Shown here piece after piece: positions 1 to 7,227 of a DNA stretch of 20,853 nt. Under the pieces are notes generated by a model, which searched no databases, was not told where the DNA came from, and saw only the letters and a list, made by a program, of their open reading frames with translations. Position 1 is the first letter of the stretch, and every line of letters starts with the position of its first letter. A program made the translations under genes and the position numbers. Origin of the DNA: JAAFHN01 sp031421855 (lineage in GTDB: Bacteria; Pseudomonadota; Gammaproteobacteria; Burkholderiales; Burkholderiaceae_C); NCBI GenBank assembly GCA_031421855.1, contig JANOPN010000119.1, positions 1 through 20,853 of the forward strand. The letters run 5' to 3'.

Positions 1-764
1 TGGTGGAGAGCTACGCGTACTACGACGCGGCCAAGCGTGGCGTGAATTTCGAGGGCATGAAGGCGGCGTTAAACGCCGCCGCACCAGGGACCATTGTTGT
101 GTTGCACGCGTGTTGCCACAACCCAACCGGTTACGACTTGACTGCGGCGCAATGGGACGAGGTTGTCTCCGTGCTCAAAGCGCGCCAACTGACCCCGTTT
201 TTGGACATGGCCTACCAAGGCTTTGGTTTTGGCATCGCGCAAGACGGTGCTTTGGTGGGCAAATGCGTCGCCGCTGGCCTGAATTTTTTGGTGTCGACCA
301 GTTTCTCGAAGAGTTTCAGCTTGTATGGCGAGCGTGTGGGCGCGTTGAGTGTGGTTTGCGCAAGCACGGACGAGTGCAGCCGCGTGTTGAGCCAGCTCAA
401 AATAGCGATCCGCACCAACTACAGCACGCCGCCCACGCACGGCGCGACGGTTTGCGCCAGCGTACTGAACACGCCTGAATTGCGCGCGATGTGGGAGACT
501 GAACTGGGTGAGATGCGCGTGAGAATCAAAGCCATGCGCCAAGCCTTGGTTGATGGCCTCAAGGCCGCTGGTGTGGCGCAGGACATGAGCTTCATCACGA
601 CCCAAATTGGCATGTTCAGCTACTCGGGTTTGAGCAAAGACCAAATGGTTCGCCTGCGCAATGAGTTTGGCGTGTACGGCACCGACACCGGGCGCATGTG
701 CGTGGCATCTCTCAACGAGAAAAACATCGGCTACGTGTGTGCCAGCATTGCCAAGGTGATGTGA
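1..764 (+). CDS. Aspartate/aromatic amino acid aminotransferase, C-terminal part (5' end outside window)
   Basis: This is a PLP-dependent class I aminotransferase of the AspC/TyrB family, which transfers the amino group between aspartate or aromatic amino acids and 2-oxoglutarate. The frame is open from the left edge, and 253 residues are seen of a family length near 400, so roughly the first 145 residues are missing. The GTG at position 3 is not a credible start. Visible family motifs are HACCHNPTGYDL (substrate and PLP-binding Asn), FLDMAYQGFG (PLP-ring Asp and Tyr), and SFSKSFSLYGERVGAL with the Schiff-base Lys at 309-311. A C-terminal GR in the TGRMCVAS segment fits the substrate carboxylate-binding Arg. 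The fold class is certain. Whether it is aspartate- or aromatic-preferring cannot be decided without the N-terminus. The next gene starts 1 nt after the stop. Confidence 0.93.
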   Translation, partial: VESYAYYDAAKRGVNFEGMKAALNAAAPGTIVVLHACCHNPTGYDLTAAQWDEVVSVLKARQLTPFLDMAYQGFGFGIAQDGALVGKCVAAGLNFLVSTSFSKSFSLYGERVGALSVVCASTDECSRVLSQLKIAIRTNYSTPPTHGATVCASVLNTPELRAMWETELGEMRVRIKAMRQALVDGLKAAGVAQDMSFITTQIGMFSYSGLSKDQMVRLRNEFGVYGTDTGRMCVASLNEKNIGYVCASIAKVM

Positions 765-765
765 C

Positions 766-1350
766 TTGAAGGCTGATGAGCCTCATGAGCCTCATGCGCC
801 TGATGCGGACCGATTCCGTGCGGACGTGAGGAAAAACCCGTTCAATGCGGCGCTGCTAGACGGCTTGCCCGATCTCGATTTGCCCGATTGTTGGCTGGTT
901 GCGGGTTGTCTGTTTCAAACGGTTTGGAACATTCAAACCCACAAACCGCCCGAGGCCAACATCCATGACTATGACGTGTTTTACTTTGATGCGAGCGACT
1001 TGAGCAACGAAGCTGAGGCAGCCGTTGGTCAACGGGTAGCCGCGCATTTTGCGCATCTGCCAGTGGCGATTGAGGTCAAAAACCAAGCGCGGATGCACAC
1101 TTGGTATGAAGCGTATTTCAATGAGCCGTATTCGGCTTTGGCTGATTCGCGCGAGAGTTTTGAGCGATTTTTGGTGGCGTGCACCTGCGTGGGGGTTCGG
1201 GTCGGTGACGAAGTCGTGGTTGCGCAAAACGGACTTGGCGAGCTCTACGCGGGTGTTTTGCGGCCCAATTGGGTGCATCGTCGCGAATTGTTTGATCGCA
1301 AAGTCGCAAGCTACGTGCAGCGTTGGCCGCATCTCGTGCTCAAGGAGTGA
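766..1350 (+). CDS. DUF925 nucleotidyltransferase-like family protein
   Basis: This 194-residue protein resembles the uncharacterised COG3575/DUF925 family, which is annotated as nucleotidyltransferase-like. Diagnostic segments are WLVAGCLFQTVWN followed by IHDYDVFYFDASDLS, where the DYD acids would sit at the metal site of a nucleotidyltransferase fold. Further on are VAIEVKNQARMHTWY and a C-terminal PNWVHRRELFDRKVASY block. The reading frame opens with TTG at 766, directly after the upstream stop. No ATG lies in frame, and a GTG at 826 is the other option, which would drop an acidic EPHEPHAPDAD leader encoded by 9-nt tandem repeats. The enzymatic role of the family is not known to me. It is probably co-transcribed with mgsA, whose Shine-Dalgarno overlaps this gene's end. 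Confidence 0.85.
   Translation: MKADEPHEPHAPDADRFRADVRKNPFNAALLDGLPDLDLPDCWLVAGCLFQTVWNIQTHKPPEANIHDYDVFYFDASDLSNEAEAAVGQRVAAHFAHLPVAIEVKNQARMHTWYEAYFNEPYSALADSRESFERFLVACTCVGVRVGDEVVVAQNGLGELYAGVLRPNWVHRRELFDRKVASYVQRWPHLVLKE
778..804 (+). repeat. Three imperfect 9-nt tandem repeats at the start of the DUF925 gene
   Basis: GAGCCTCAT occurs twice in a row, followed by GCGCCTGAT, encoding EPH-EPH-APD. The unit is a multiple of three, so copy-number change would not shift the frame. It lies in a non-conserved N-terminal leader. Confidence 0.6.
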
Positions 1351-1352
1351 AC

Positions 1353-1748
1353 ATGCCCGAGCTTCGAATCGCCTTGATTGCCCACGATCGCAAAAAACCC
1401 GACATCGTTGCTTTGGCGCTTGAGTTCATTGACTTGCTGCGCAAGTCGACCCTGTGCGCGACCGGAACGACCGGTGAGCGAATCCAGGAGGCTACGGGGT
1501 TGGTGGTGGAGCGCATGTTGTCGGGCCCCTTGGGTGGCGACTTGCAAATTGGCGCGCGCTTGGCCACCGGCGGCATTGATGCGGTCGTGTTCTTGCGCGA
1601 CCCAATGACCCCGCAGCCGCACGAGCCAGACATCAATGCGCTGGTGCGTGCCTGTGACGTGCACAACGTGCCTTGTGCCACAAATGTTGCATCTGCACGC
1701 TTGATGCTGAGTCAATTTTGGCTGGATGATGGCTCGGTGATTGAATAG
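1353..1748 (+). CDS. mgsA: Methylglyoxal synthase
   Basis: The protein converts dihydroxyacetone phosphate to methylglyoxal and phosphate in the cytoplasm, a phosphate-regulated bypass of lower glycolysis. Length is 131 residues, within the family range. Key residues fit the E. coli enzyme: His11-Asp12 in IALIAHDRKKPD (H19/D20), the phosphate-binding CATGTTG loop, the catalytic Asp63 in SGPLGGDLQIGA (D71), His90 and Asp93 in PHEPDI (H98/D101), and the terminal VPCATNVASA strand. The ATG at 1353 was chosen because the homology begins there and GGAG at 1344-1347 is a good ribosome-binding site. An in-frame TTG at 1323 would add ten residues with no family match. The gene follows the DUF925 stop by 2 nt, so the two are probably one operon. 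Confidence 0.95.
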   Translation: MPELRIALIAHDRKKPDIVALALEFIDLLRKSTLCATGTTGERIQEATGLVVERMLSGPLGGDLQIGARLATGGIDAVVFLRDPMTPQPHEPDINALVRACDVHNVPCATNVASARLMLSQFWLDDGSVIE

Positions 1749-1800
1749 ATGAGCCTCCCCAAAACGGCACAAATGAAAGCCTGTCGCAAGCTCAGGCCCC

Positions 1801-1806
1801 TAGAAT
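1801..1806 (+). promoter_or_regulatory. Possible -10 box ahead of phaZ
   Basis: TAGAAT differs from TATAAT at one position and lies in the short mgsA-phaZ gap, followed by a T-run. Transcription would begin near 1813, which would favour the GTG start of phaZ at 1870. No convincing -35 box is visible at the right spacing. Confidence 0.3.
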
Positions 1807-1869
1807 GTTTTTTTGATGTCGATCGGTTGGCTGCATTCTCATGCCGATGGGTTGATTGAAAGGTTTTCC

Positions 1870-3273
1870 GTGCTGTACCAAATGTTTGAAACCCAACGTG
1901 CCCTGATGGAGCCGTTTGCCGAGTTTGCGAATGCGGCGTCTCATTTGTTTGGCAACACCCAGTCCATGTTTGGACAAGTTCCGGGTGCGCAGCGGGTTGC
2001 TGCGGGCTACGACTTGCTCTACCGGCTGGGTAAAGACTACGAAAAGCCGCGTTTTGACATCGCGACCATCCAAGTTGACGGCAGCGAAGTCGCCATTCAC
2101 GAGCGCATCGCGATCAACATGCCGTTTTGCGAGCTGCGGCGATTCAAGCGATTCAGCGACGATGCTGAAACCTTGGTAGCGATGAAGTCGCAACCTGCGG
2201 TGCTGGTGGTTGCGCCGCTGTCCGGCCATTACGCAACCTTGCTTCGCGACACGGTGCGAGGATTGCTCAGCACCCACAAGGTGTACATCACCGACTGGAA
2301 AAACGCGCGCATGGTGCCGCTGAGCGACGGTGAATTTCACCTCGATGATTACATCAACTGCGTGCAAGACTTCATTCGCCACGTGCAGGCCGAACACGGC
2401 CATGTGCACGTGATGAGCGTTTGTCAGCCCACCGTGCCGGTTTTGGCTGCGGTGTCGCTCATGGCCAGCCGTGGCGAGACCTTGCCGGTGTCGATGACGA
2501 TGATGGGTGGGCCGATTGATGCCCGCAAGTCGCCGACATCGGTGAACAACTTGGCGACTAACAAGAGCTTTGCTTGGTTTGAAAACAATGTGATCTACAC
2601 CGTGCCGAGCAACTTCCCCGGCGCCGGGCGGCGTGTGTACCCCGGGTTTTTGCAGCACAGCGGCTTTGTTGCGATGAACCCCGACAAGCATGCGACGAGT
2701 CATTACGACTACTTTCTAGACTTGATCAAGGGCGACGATGCCAGCGCCGAGGCGCATCGCAAGTTTTATGACGAGTACAACGCGGTGCTCGATATGGATG
2801 CCGACTACTACCTTGACACGATTGACGTGGTGTTTCAGCGCTTCGCCTTGGTCACGGGTACATGGGATGTTCGCTCGCCCGGCGGCGTGCTGGAGCGGGT
2901 AAAACCTCAAGACATTCGCGGTGTGGGCATGCTCACGGTTGAAGGTGAGCTTGATGACATTTCGGGCTCGGGGCAGACGCGTGCCGCACACGACATTTGC
3001 ACCGGGATCGAGCCCCAATTGGCCCAGCACCTGGATGTACCCGGCGCTGGGCACTACGGCATTTTCAGCGGACGGCGTTGGCGCGACGTGGTTTGCCCAG
3101 CGGTGGGAGCGTTCATCGCTTCTCACCACGCTGTTTTTGTGAATAAATCGACCTTGGTCGCCGAATCCATTGAATCCGGTGCTACTGAATCAGTAGTAAT
3201 TACTGAGGCTCCAGTGGTCAAAAAGCCGGTGAAACGCGTTGCCAAGCCGCCAAAAGTTGAATCTAAGCCTTGA
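1870..3273 (+). CDS. phaZ: Intracellular poly(3-hydroxybutyrate) depolymerase
   Basis: This enzyme hydrolyses native PHB granules inside the cell, releasing 3-hydroxybutyrate. It closely resembles PhaZ1 of Cupriavidus/Ralstonia, with collinear blocks such as LLYRLGKDYEKP, VVAPLSGHYATLLRDTVRGLL, VYITDWKNARMVP, MTMMGGPIDARKSPT, and GHYGIFSGRRWRDVV. The catalytic triad can be placed as Cys185 in SVCQPTVPV (Cys replaces the usual lipase-box Ser), Asp362 or Asp363 in EGELDDISG, and His395 in GHYGIF. I chose GTG 1870 because homology starts at VLYQMFETQRAL and GAAAGG lies just upstream; ATG 1816 would add 18 unmatched residues. After the usual end near FIASHH there is an extra tail of about 45 residues. 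It begins with a copy of the dispersed 32-nt repeat and ends in a basic KKPVKRVAKPPK stretch. Confidence 0.95.
   Translation: MLYQMFETQRALMEPFAEFANAASHLFGNTQSMFGQVPGAQRVAAGYDLLYRLGKDYEKPRFDIATIQVDGSEVAIHERIAINMPFCELRRFKRFSDDAETLVAMKSQPAVLVVAPLSGHYATLLRDTVRGLLSTHKVYITDWKNARMVPLSDGEFHLDDYINCVQDFIRHVQAEHGHVHVMSVCQPTVPVLAAVSLMASRGETLPVSMTMMGGPIDARKSPTSVNNLATNKSFAWFENNVIYTVPSNFPGAGRRVYPGFLQHSGFVAMNPDKHATSHYDYFLDLIKGDDASAEAHRKFYDEYNAVLDMDADYYLDTIDVVFQRFALVTGTWDVRSPGGVLERVKPQDIRGVGMLTVEGELDDISGSGQTRAAHDICTGIEPQLAQHLDVPGAGHYGIFSGRRWRDVVCPAVGAFIASHHAVFVNKSTLVAESIESGATESVVITEAPVVKKPVKRVAKPPKVESKP
3154..3185 (+). repeat. Dispersed 32-nt repeat, copy F (inside phaZ)
   Basis: The left block TTGGTCGCCGAATCCATT matches the family consensus with one departure (C for T at position 14). 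The right block ends GCTAC rather than GCTAT. It is followed by a perfect 6-bp hairpin, CTACTG-AAT-CAGTAG. The copy is read in frame as LVAESIESGA in the PhaZ C-terminal tail. It is the most diverged copy. Confidence 0.6.
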
Positions 3274-3815
3274 TCGAGGCGAGTTTGGCTGGCGTTGAGG
3301 TTTCAGCCGAGGCTTCGTCAATAGACGAGCGTGTTCGGCGCATCCACCAGGCGCTGCCGCAAACCCAGTGTCAGCGCTGCGGCTACCTGGATTGCCACTC
3401 GTATGCGCATGCAATTGCGCACGACAACGTGCCGATCAACCAATGCCCGCCGGGCGGAGAGCAGGGCATTGTGCGACTCGCGGCGATCACGTCGCGCCCG
3501 GCATTGGCGCTGAACGCTGCCAACGGCGTTGAGGGGCCGCGCATGATGGCTTGGGTGGATGAGGACTGGTGCATCGGCTGCACGCTGTGCATCAAAGCCT
3601 GCCCTGTCGATGCCATCGCCGGCGCAAACAAGGCCATGCACACGGTCATTGAGGCGCACTGCACGGGTTGCGAGTTGTGCATTCCCGTCTGCCCGGTCGA
3701 CTGCATCCATCTGGAGCCGGTGGATGAAGCGTTGAGCGGATGGGATGCCTGGGGTTCTGGTCAAGCTGCCGGTGCGTTGAATCGATACGCTACGCGAACC
3801 CAACGCTTGGGCTGA
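3270..3815 (+). CDS. rnfB: RnfB-like 4Fe-4S ferredoxin
   Basis: This 181-residue protein carries iron-sulfur clusters for electron transfer. The N-terminal domain has the RnfB 4Fe-4S pattern: Cys34, Cys37, Cys42 and Cys59 in PQTQCQRCGYLDC and INQCPPGG. Two bacterial ferredoxin motifs follow, CIGCTLCIKACP (Cys101-111) and CTGCELCIPVCP (Cys131-141). Unlike canonical RnfB it has no hydrophobic N-terminal segment, so it should be soluble. Such short RnfB-like proteins are common in betaproteobacteria. No other rnf gene is in the window, so membership of a membrane Rnf complex is doubtful and the partner is unknown. The TTG at 3270 overlaps the phaZ stop; a TTG at 3285, with GAGG 5 nt upstream, is an equally plausible start. 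Confidence 0.88.
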   Translation: MIEASLAGVEVSAEASSIDERVRRIHQALPQTQCQRCGYLDCHSYAHAIAHDNVPINQCPPGGEQGIVRLAAITSRPALALNAANGVEGPRMMAWVDEDWCIGCTLCIKACPVDAIAGANKAMHTVIEAHCTGCELCIPVCPVDCIHLEPVDEALSGWDAWGSGQAAGALNRYATRTQRLG

Positions 3816-3828
3816 TGCGGATCTGGCG

Positions 3829-6645
3829 CTAGGGTCGTCCGGTCGCGGTTACGCCGCAGGTCACCACAAACGCCAGCGAAGCCGGCGGAGCCATTGAGGG
3901 CAACACGATGCCGGTCCCTTGAAGTGAAGCAATCGTGGTGGACGCTGCGGTCGGGCAACTCGTGAGCCCGACGACACCGGTGCAGGTCACCGCCGTGCAA
4001 CTGAGTCCCGTTGCAATGGGGTCCGTGAATACTGCACCAACCACGGTTGCAGGCCCGGCGTTCGCAATCGTCACGGTGTAAGACACGGTCTGACCCGCAT
4101 TCAGAGCGGTCAATGCATTGGTCTTTGTGATCGACAAACTGGCATTGCCAACAATTGTCGCGGTGTGTTGCGATTGGTTGTTGGACAGATTGGTGTCAAG
4201 GTAGCTCGAGCTGCTGACATTGACGATGTTTGTGACGCTGCCGCCTGGCGAGCCCGTGACGTTGATGAACAGCCTGAAGGTGACGGTCGTTTGCCCGCCC
4301 ATTGACGGGATGATCAGGCCTGAGCTTTCAAAATCGACCAGATTCAGTGAAACAGGGCAAGTCGCGCCCGCTGAGGCCACGCATGTGATGGTGGATTTGA
4401 CGATGTTGGGCACGGGGGGGTCGATGACGATGGTGTTGGACGCGGTGACGCCGGGGGTCGTATTGGCCACGGTTATTGTGTACGCATTTGTTCCAAGTGA
4501 CGTGAAGGTATTTGTCCCAGCAATCTTGGTGACGTTCACATCGGGAGATGGCGCGCACTCGCGCAGTTGTGCTTGGGTCAGCGCGGTTTGCTTACCCTGG
4601 CCGCCGACGTAGACGACGGTGTTGGTGCCTTGAATCGCAAGAGTTGCCGTTAACCCGCCAGCCGTGAACGTGCCTTGCACCAGCGACCAGGTATCGCTGC
4701 CTGTTTCGTTGACGGTTGCAGTCGGCGTGTATCGGCCCTGCGCACCCCCTATGGTCACAAACGCTGCACCGCCAGTGGCCACTGCCAAGCTGTAGTCTGG
4801 AAAAGTGGTGGATAGAGAGGTCGGTCGGGTGGCGTTTGACGCGTAGACCATGAAGGTGTACGTGCGACCTGTAACCAAGCCTGTCACGGTTTGGCGCCAG
4901 ACATCGTGGGCCGTTGGGGCCGCGACTGAGTTGACGGGGCCATTGACCAGCAGCCAGAAATCACTGCCCGGCACGCTTCTGGCGGCGTCTCCGGGGAAAG
5001 TCTGCTGAACGATCGCAGGGCCGGTGCCATAGGACTTTTGGAACTGTTGCCTCGTGACTCGGGGCACACCGGTTGCAGGCGGCAGCCCACCCCATGTGTC
5101 AATTGCGCCAATCGTCGCGCTGGACGAAAACGGCGTTGTGGCCGACAAGTCGCCGTTGGGAAACAGGTTGGTCTGTCGCTCGACTGTCCCGGCCGGGCAA
5201 ATTGCGGCAAGCGAGTTAACCCTCGCGCTGGGCGCAACCACCAAATCAACGTCGGTCGCGATGTTGTTGAGTTTATTGGTCTCGGTGGTATCTGCCGCGA
5301 CGGTTGCGCTGACTGAGTTGGTGACGTTGATCCCCACGGTGTCAGTGACGAGGGCATTGACGGAGAAGGTGAGGGTCGTCCCTGGCGGGAAGGTGATCAC
5401 GGTCACCCCCGCTTCAAAGGTGGTTGTGTTGAGGGTCGCGGGGCAAACCGCATACGGCGGTCCGGTTGAGGCAGTACAGGACACACTGAGCTTAGTCAAT
5501 CCAGGGACTTTTGGATCCTGAATGACGGTGTAGTTCGCGGGATATGGCCCGTCATTCGCGACCACGATTGTGTAGGCCGTGATGGATGCGGCCGAGACGG
5601 TGCCTTTGTTGTCTGTCTTGCTGACGCTCAGTTCGGCTCGACGCGTACCCGAGATCGGACACGAAGAACCGTCAGTGTTGCCCACGCCGGTCAAGTAGTC
5701 AGGCGTGGGTTGGGGGACCGTCGTTGAAGAGGCTGTTGGTATGCCGACCTCTGGATTTTGAATGTCCCAAAATGTGCCACCGCCGTTGTCGTACACGTAA
5801 AACTTACCAACCCCGGCATTGGCCGCCGCGTCCCAAAAGGCAGAGCCAACATTGAAATTTACAGGTGTGGCGGGAGTGAAATTCAATGTCAGGGTTGATG
5901 CGCTTGCTGTGCCAAATTGGCTTGTTGAGTCGTTGATCAACGTGATGCGCGACATGGTGTCGATGCCACCAAATGCGGCCTGCCTGGTGGCAGCCAACAA
6001 GAACCCGTTCACACCACCTGCACCATTGAAATCAAAATCACCAAAGTTGGGAAGCGTCACCACGTCACCCACTGGGTTTCGGATGTTGTATTGAAATGAA
6101 ACCGTGATCGAGCTCAAAGACGGCACTGACGGAACACTGTCAAGTCTGAAGATTGCGTTGGGAAGGATTTGAGAGCCGCCGCCCTGGCCCGAAAAATAAT
6201 ACCGACCACCTGCATCAAACGCACCGAGGCTTTGGTTGTAGTTGATCAGCGACGCGCCGGCGGGCAAGCCAACAACAGACCCGAGCCACTGGTAGCCGGT
6301 ACTGCCAATTCTGTAGAGCGCAGGATTGGTGGTGCCTGTCCCGCTTTGCAGCGCATACATGAAGTTGTCGTTCGGGTTGTAGCCGACACCACCAATGTTG
6401 ATTGTTTGCGTCACCGCGTAGACTGCGGTTGGGGTCACGGTGGGGCTTACCGTGCCAAATTTGAACAACATTGAGTTGACAGGGGCACCAGCTTTGTTGC
6501 GAATTTGGTAGAACACCACATCACAATTGAATGGTGGGCCTTGGGCCATCGCCGTTTGAACCCAACCCAAGCTGCACAGCAACACCAACGCCAACGCCAT
6601 CAACTTGGTTCGAGTTGTGTTGAGGAGCGAGGAAATGGCGGGCAA
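3829..6645 (-). CDS. Large secreted protein with DUF11 repeats
   Basis: This is a 938-residue exported protein of unknown function. A signal peptide is clear: the basic RTK segment, a hydrophobic LMALALVLLCSLGW core and a cut after AMA at about residue 35. Residues 36-330 form a repeat-poor domain rich in Gly, Asn and Thr, with phrases such as YNPNDNFMYALQ and LYRIGSTG that recall propeller-like surface proteins. Three DUF11 (PF01345-type) Ig-like repeats sit near 335-460, 702-818 and 830-938, with a jelly-roll-like segment (NLFPNGDLS to about 690) between the first and second. The third repeat stops about 25 residues short of the others. There is no LPXTG, PEP-CTERM or other anchor at the end. 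Start: TTG 6645 has no good ribosome-binding site, and ATG 6600 would still leave a signal peptide. It converges on rnfB with only 13 nt between the stops. Confidence 0.82.
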   Translation of the reverse strand: MPAISSLLNTTRTKLMALALVLLCSLGWVQTAMAQGPPFNCDVVFYQIRNKAGAPVNSMLFKFGTVSPTVTPTAVYAVTQTINIGGVGYNPNDNFMYALQSGTGTTNPALYRIGSTGYQWLGSVVGLPAGASLINYNQSLGAFDAGGRYYFSGQGGGSQILPNAIFRLDSVPSVPSLSSITVSFQYNIRNPVGDVVTLPNFGDFDFNGAGGVNGFLLAATRQAAFGGIDTMSRITLINDSTSQFGTASASTLTLNFTPATPVNFNVGSAFWDAAANAGVGKFYVYDNGGGTFWDIQNPEVGIPTASSTTVPQPTPDYLTGVGNTDGSSCPISGTRRAELSVSKTDNKGTVSAASITAYTIVVANDGPYPANYTVIQDPKVPGLTKLSVSCTASTGPPYAVCPATLNTTTFEAGVTVITFPPGTTLTFSVNALVTDTVGINVTNSVSATVAADTTETNKLNNIATDVDLVVAPSARVNSLAAICPAGTVERQTNLFPNGDLSATTPFSSSATIGAIDTWGGLPPATGVPRVTRQQFQKSYGTGPAIVQQTFPGDAARSVPGSDFWLLVNGPVNSVAAPTAHDVWRQTVTGLVTGRTYTFMVYASNATRPTSLSTTFPDYSLAVATGGAAFVTIGGAQGRYTPTATVNETGSDTWSLVQGTFTAGGLTATLAIQGTNTVVYVGGQGKQTALTQAQLRECAPSPDVNVTKIAGTNTFTSLGTNAYTITVANTTPGVTASNTIVIDPPVPNIVKSTITCVASAGATCPVSLNLVDFESSGLIIPSMGGQTTVTFRLFINVTGSPGGSVTNIVNVSSSSYLDTNLSNNQSQHTATIVGNASLSITKTNALTALNAGQTVSYTVTIANAGPATVVGAVFTDPIATGLSCTAVTCTGVVGLTSCPTAASTTIASLQGTGIVLPSMAPPASLAFVVTCGVTATGRP

Positions 6646-6754
6646 GGCGAGTCGTGTCGTGGCATTGGTTGGAAAATCATTCTAGAGCAGAACTCAGTGA
6701 AGTGAACGCAGTCGGTGGCGCGGCTAATACAAAAATACGTTTTTTTTGAATGTC

Positions 6755-7132
6755 TTAGACAATCAACGCCGCAACCACGTGGCGGCCTTCTTGCGCCAGG
6801 ATGTTGTAGGTTCGGCAGGCGGCTTGCGTGTCCATGCACTCCAGGCCGATGCGTGCGGCCATGAGGGCGCGCTGCAGTTTGGGGTGCGCAAACCGCAAGG
6901 TCGGCCCTGAGCCGAAGATGACCAATTCGGGCTTGATGGCGGCCAATTGGTCAAAATGTGCTTCGGTCAGCGACTCAAAGCCGTCCACGCCCCAAACAAA
7001 AAGCTCGCCGCGTGAGCCGACAACAACGCTGTTTTCAAATCGCTCGCCGCCACCCTTGGTGGCAACAGCAACCCAACCCGGGCCGCTTGCGGCGATGGCT
7101 TGCACGTCAAATTTGTCGGGTTGAAGCTTCAT
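6755..7132 (-). CDS. Mth938-like domain protein (DUF498)
   Basis: This 125-residue protein matches the Mth938/DUF498 family (COG3737), small single-domain proteins of uncertain biochemical role. Recognisable parts are the N-terminal KLQPDKFDVQAIAASG strand, GERFENSVVVGSRGELFVWGVDGFESLTEAHFD, the glycine-rich LVIFGSGPTLRFAHP loop, and IGLECMDTQAACRTYNILAQEGRHVVAALIV. The length is typical. The ATG at 7130-7132 is the natural start, with only a weak GAG upstream. The gene is divergent from alaA with 95 nt between the start codons. In my recollection this gene commonly sits next to alaA-hom-thrC in Burkholderiales. Confidence 0.9.
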   Translation of the reverse strand: MKLQPDKFDVQAIAASGPGWVAVATKGGGERFENSVVVGSRGELFVWGVDGFESLTEAHFDQLAAIKPELVIFGSGPTLRFAHPKLQRALMAARIGLECMDTQAACRTYNILAQEGRHVVAALIV

Positions 7133-7187
7133 GAGAACTCAAAAAAATGGTCGACCGGGCCGAAATGGGCAAAAACCATGCTGAAAT

Positions 7188-7193
7188 TATAGT
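7188..7193 (+). promoter_or_regulatory. Possible -10 box for alaA
   Basis: TATAGT lies 35 nt before the alaA ATG in the divergent gap. No good -35 is seen at 16-18 nt spacing. If used, it would place the transcript start inside the extra N-terminal frame and so support the ATG at 7228. Confidence 0.3.
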
Positions 7194-7227
7194 TTTCCCG
7201 AATATTCACGGCACGAATGCTGACGCA

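Noticed and set aside
1776..1813. Terminator after mgsA (GCCTG...CAGGC with a T-run)
   Set aside because: The stem is 5 bp with a 9-nt loop and the T-run begins more than 10 nt after the stem, so it does not have the form of an intrinsic terminator.
1792..2703. Long minus-strand frame of about 300 codons opposite phaZ
   Set aside because: It is antisense to a clearly identified gene, its composition (very rich in His, Arg, Gln, Val) is that of a mirrored coding strand, and it matches no family I know.
6724..6750. Minus-strand promoter (TTCAAA and TATTAG) ahead of the DUF11 gene
   Set aside because: The spacer is only 15 nt and the region is an A/T homopolymer tract in which such hexamers arise by chance.
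7147..7227. N-terminal extension of alaA
   Set aside because: The 27 extra residues have no counterpart in AlaA proteins and contain the likely -10 box; ATG 7228 fits the family start.
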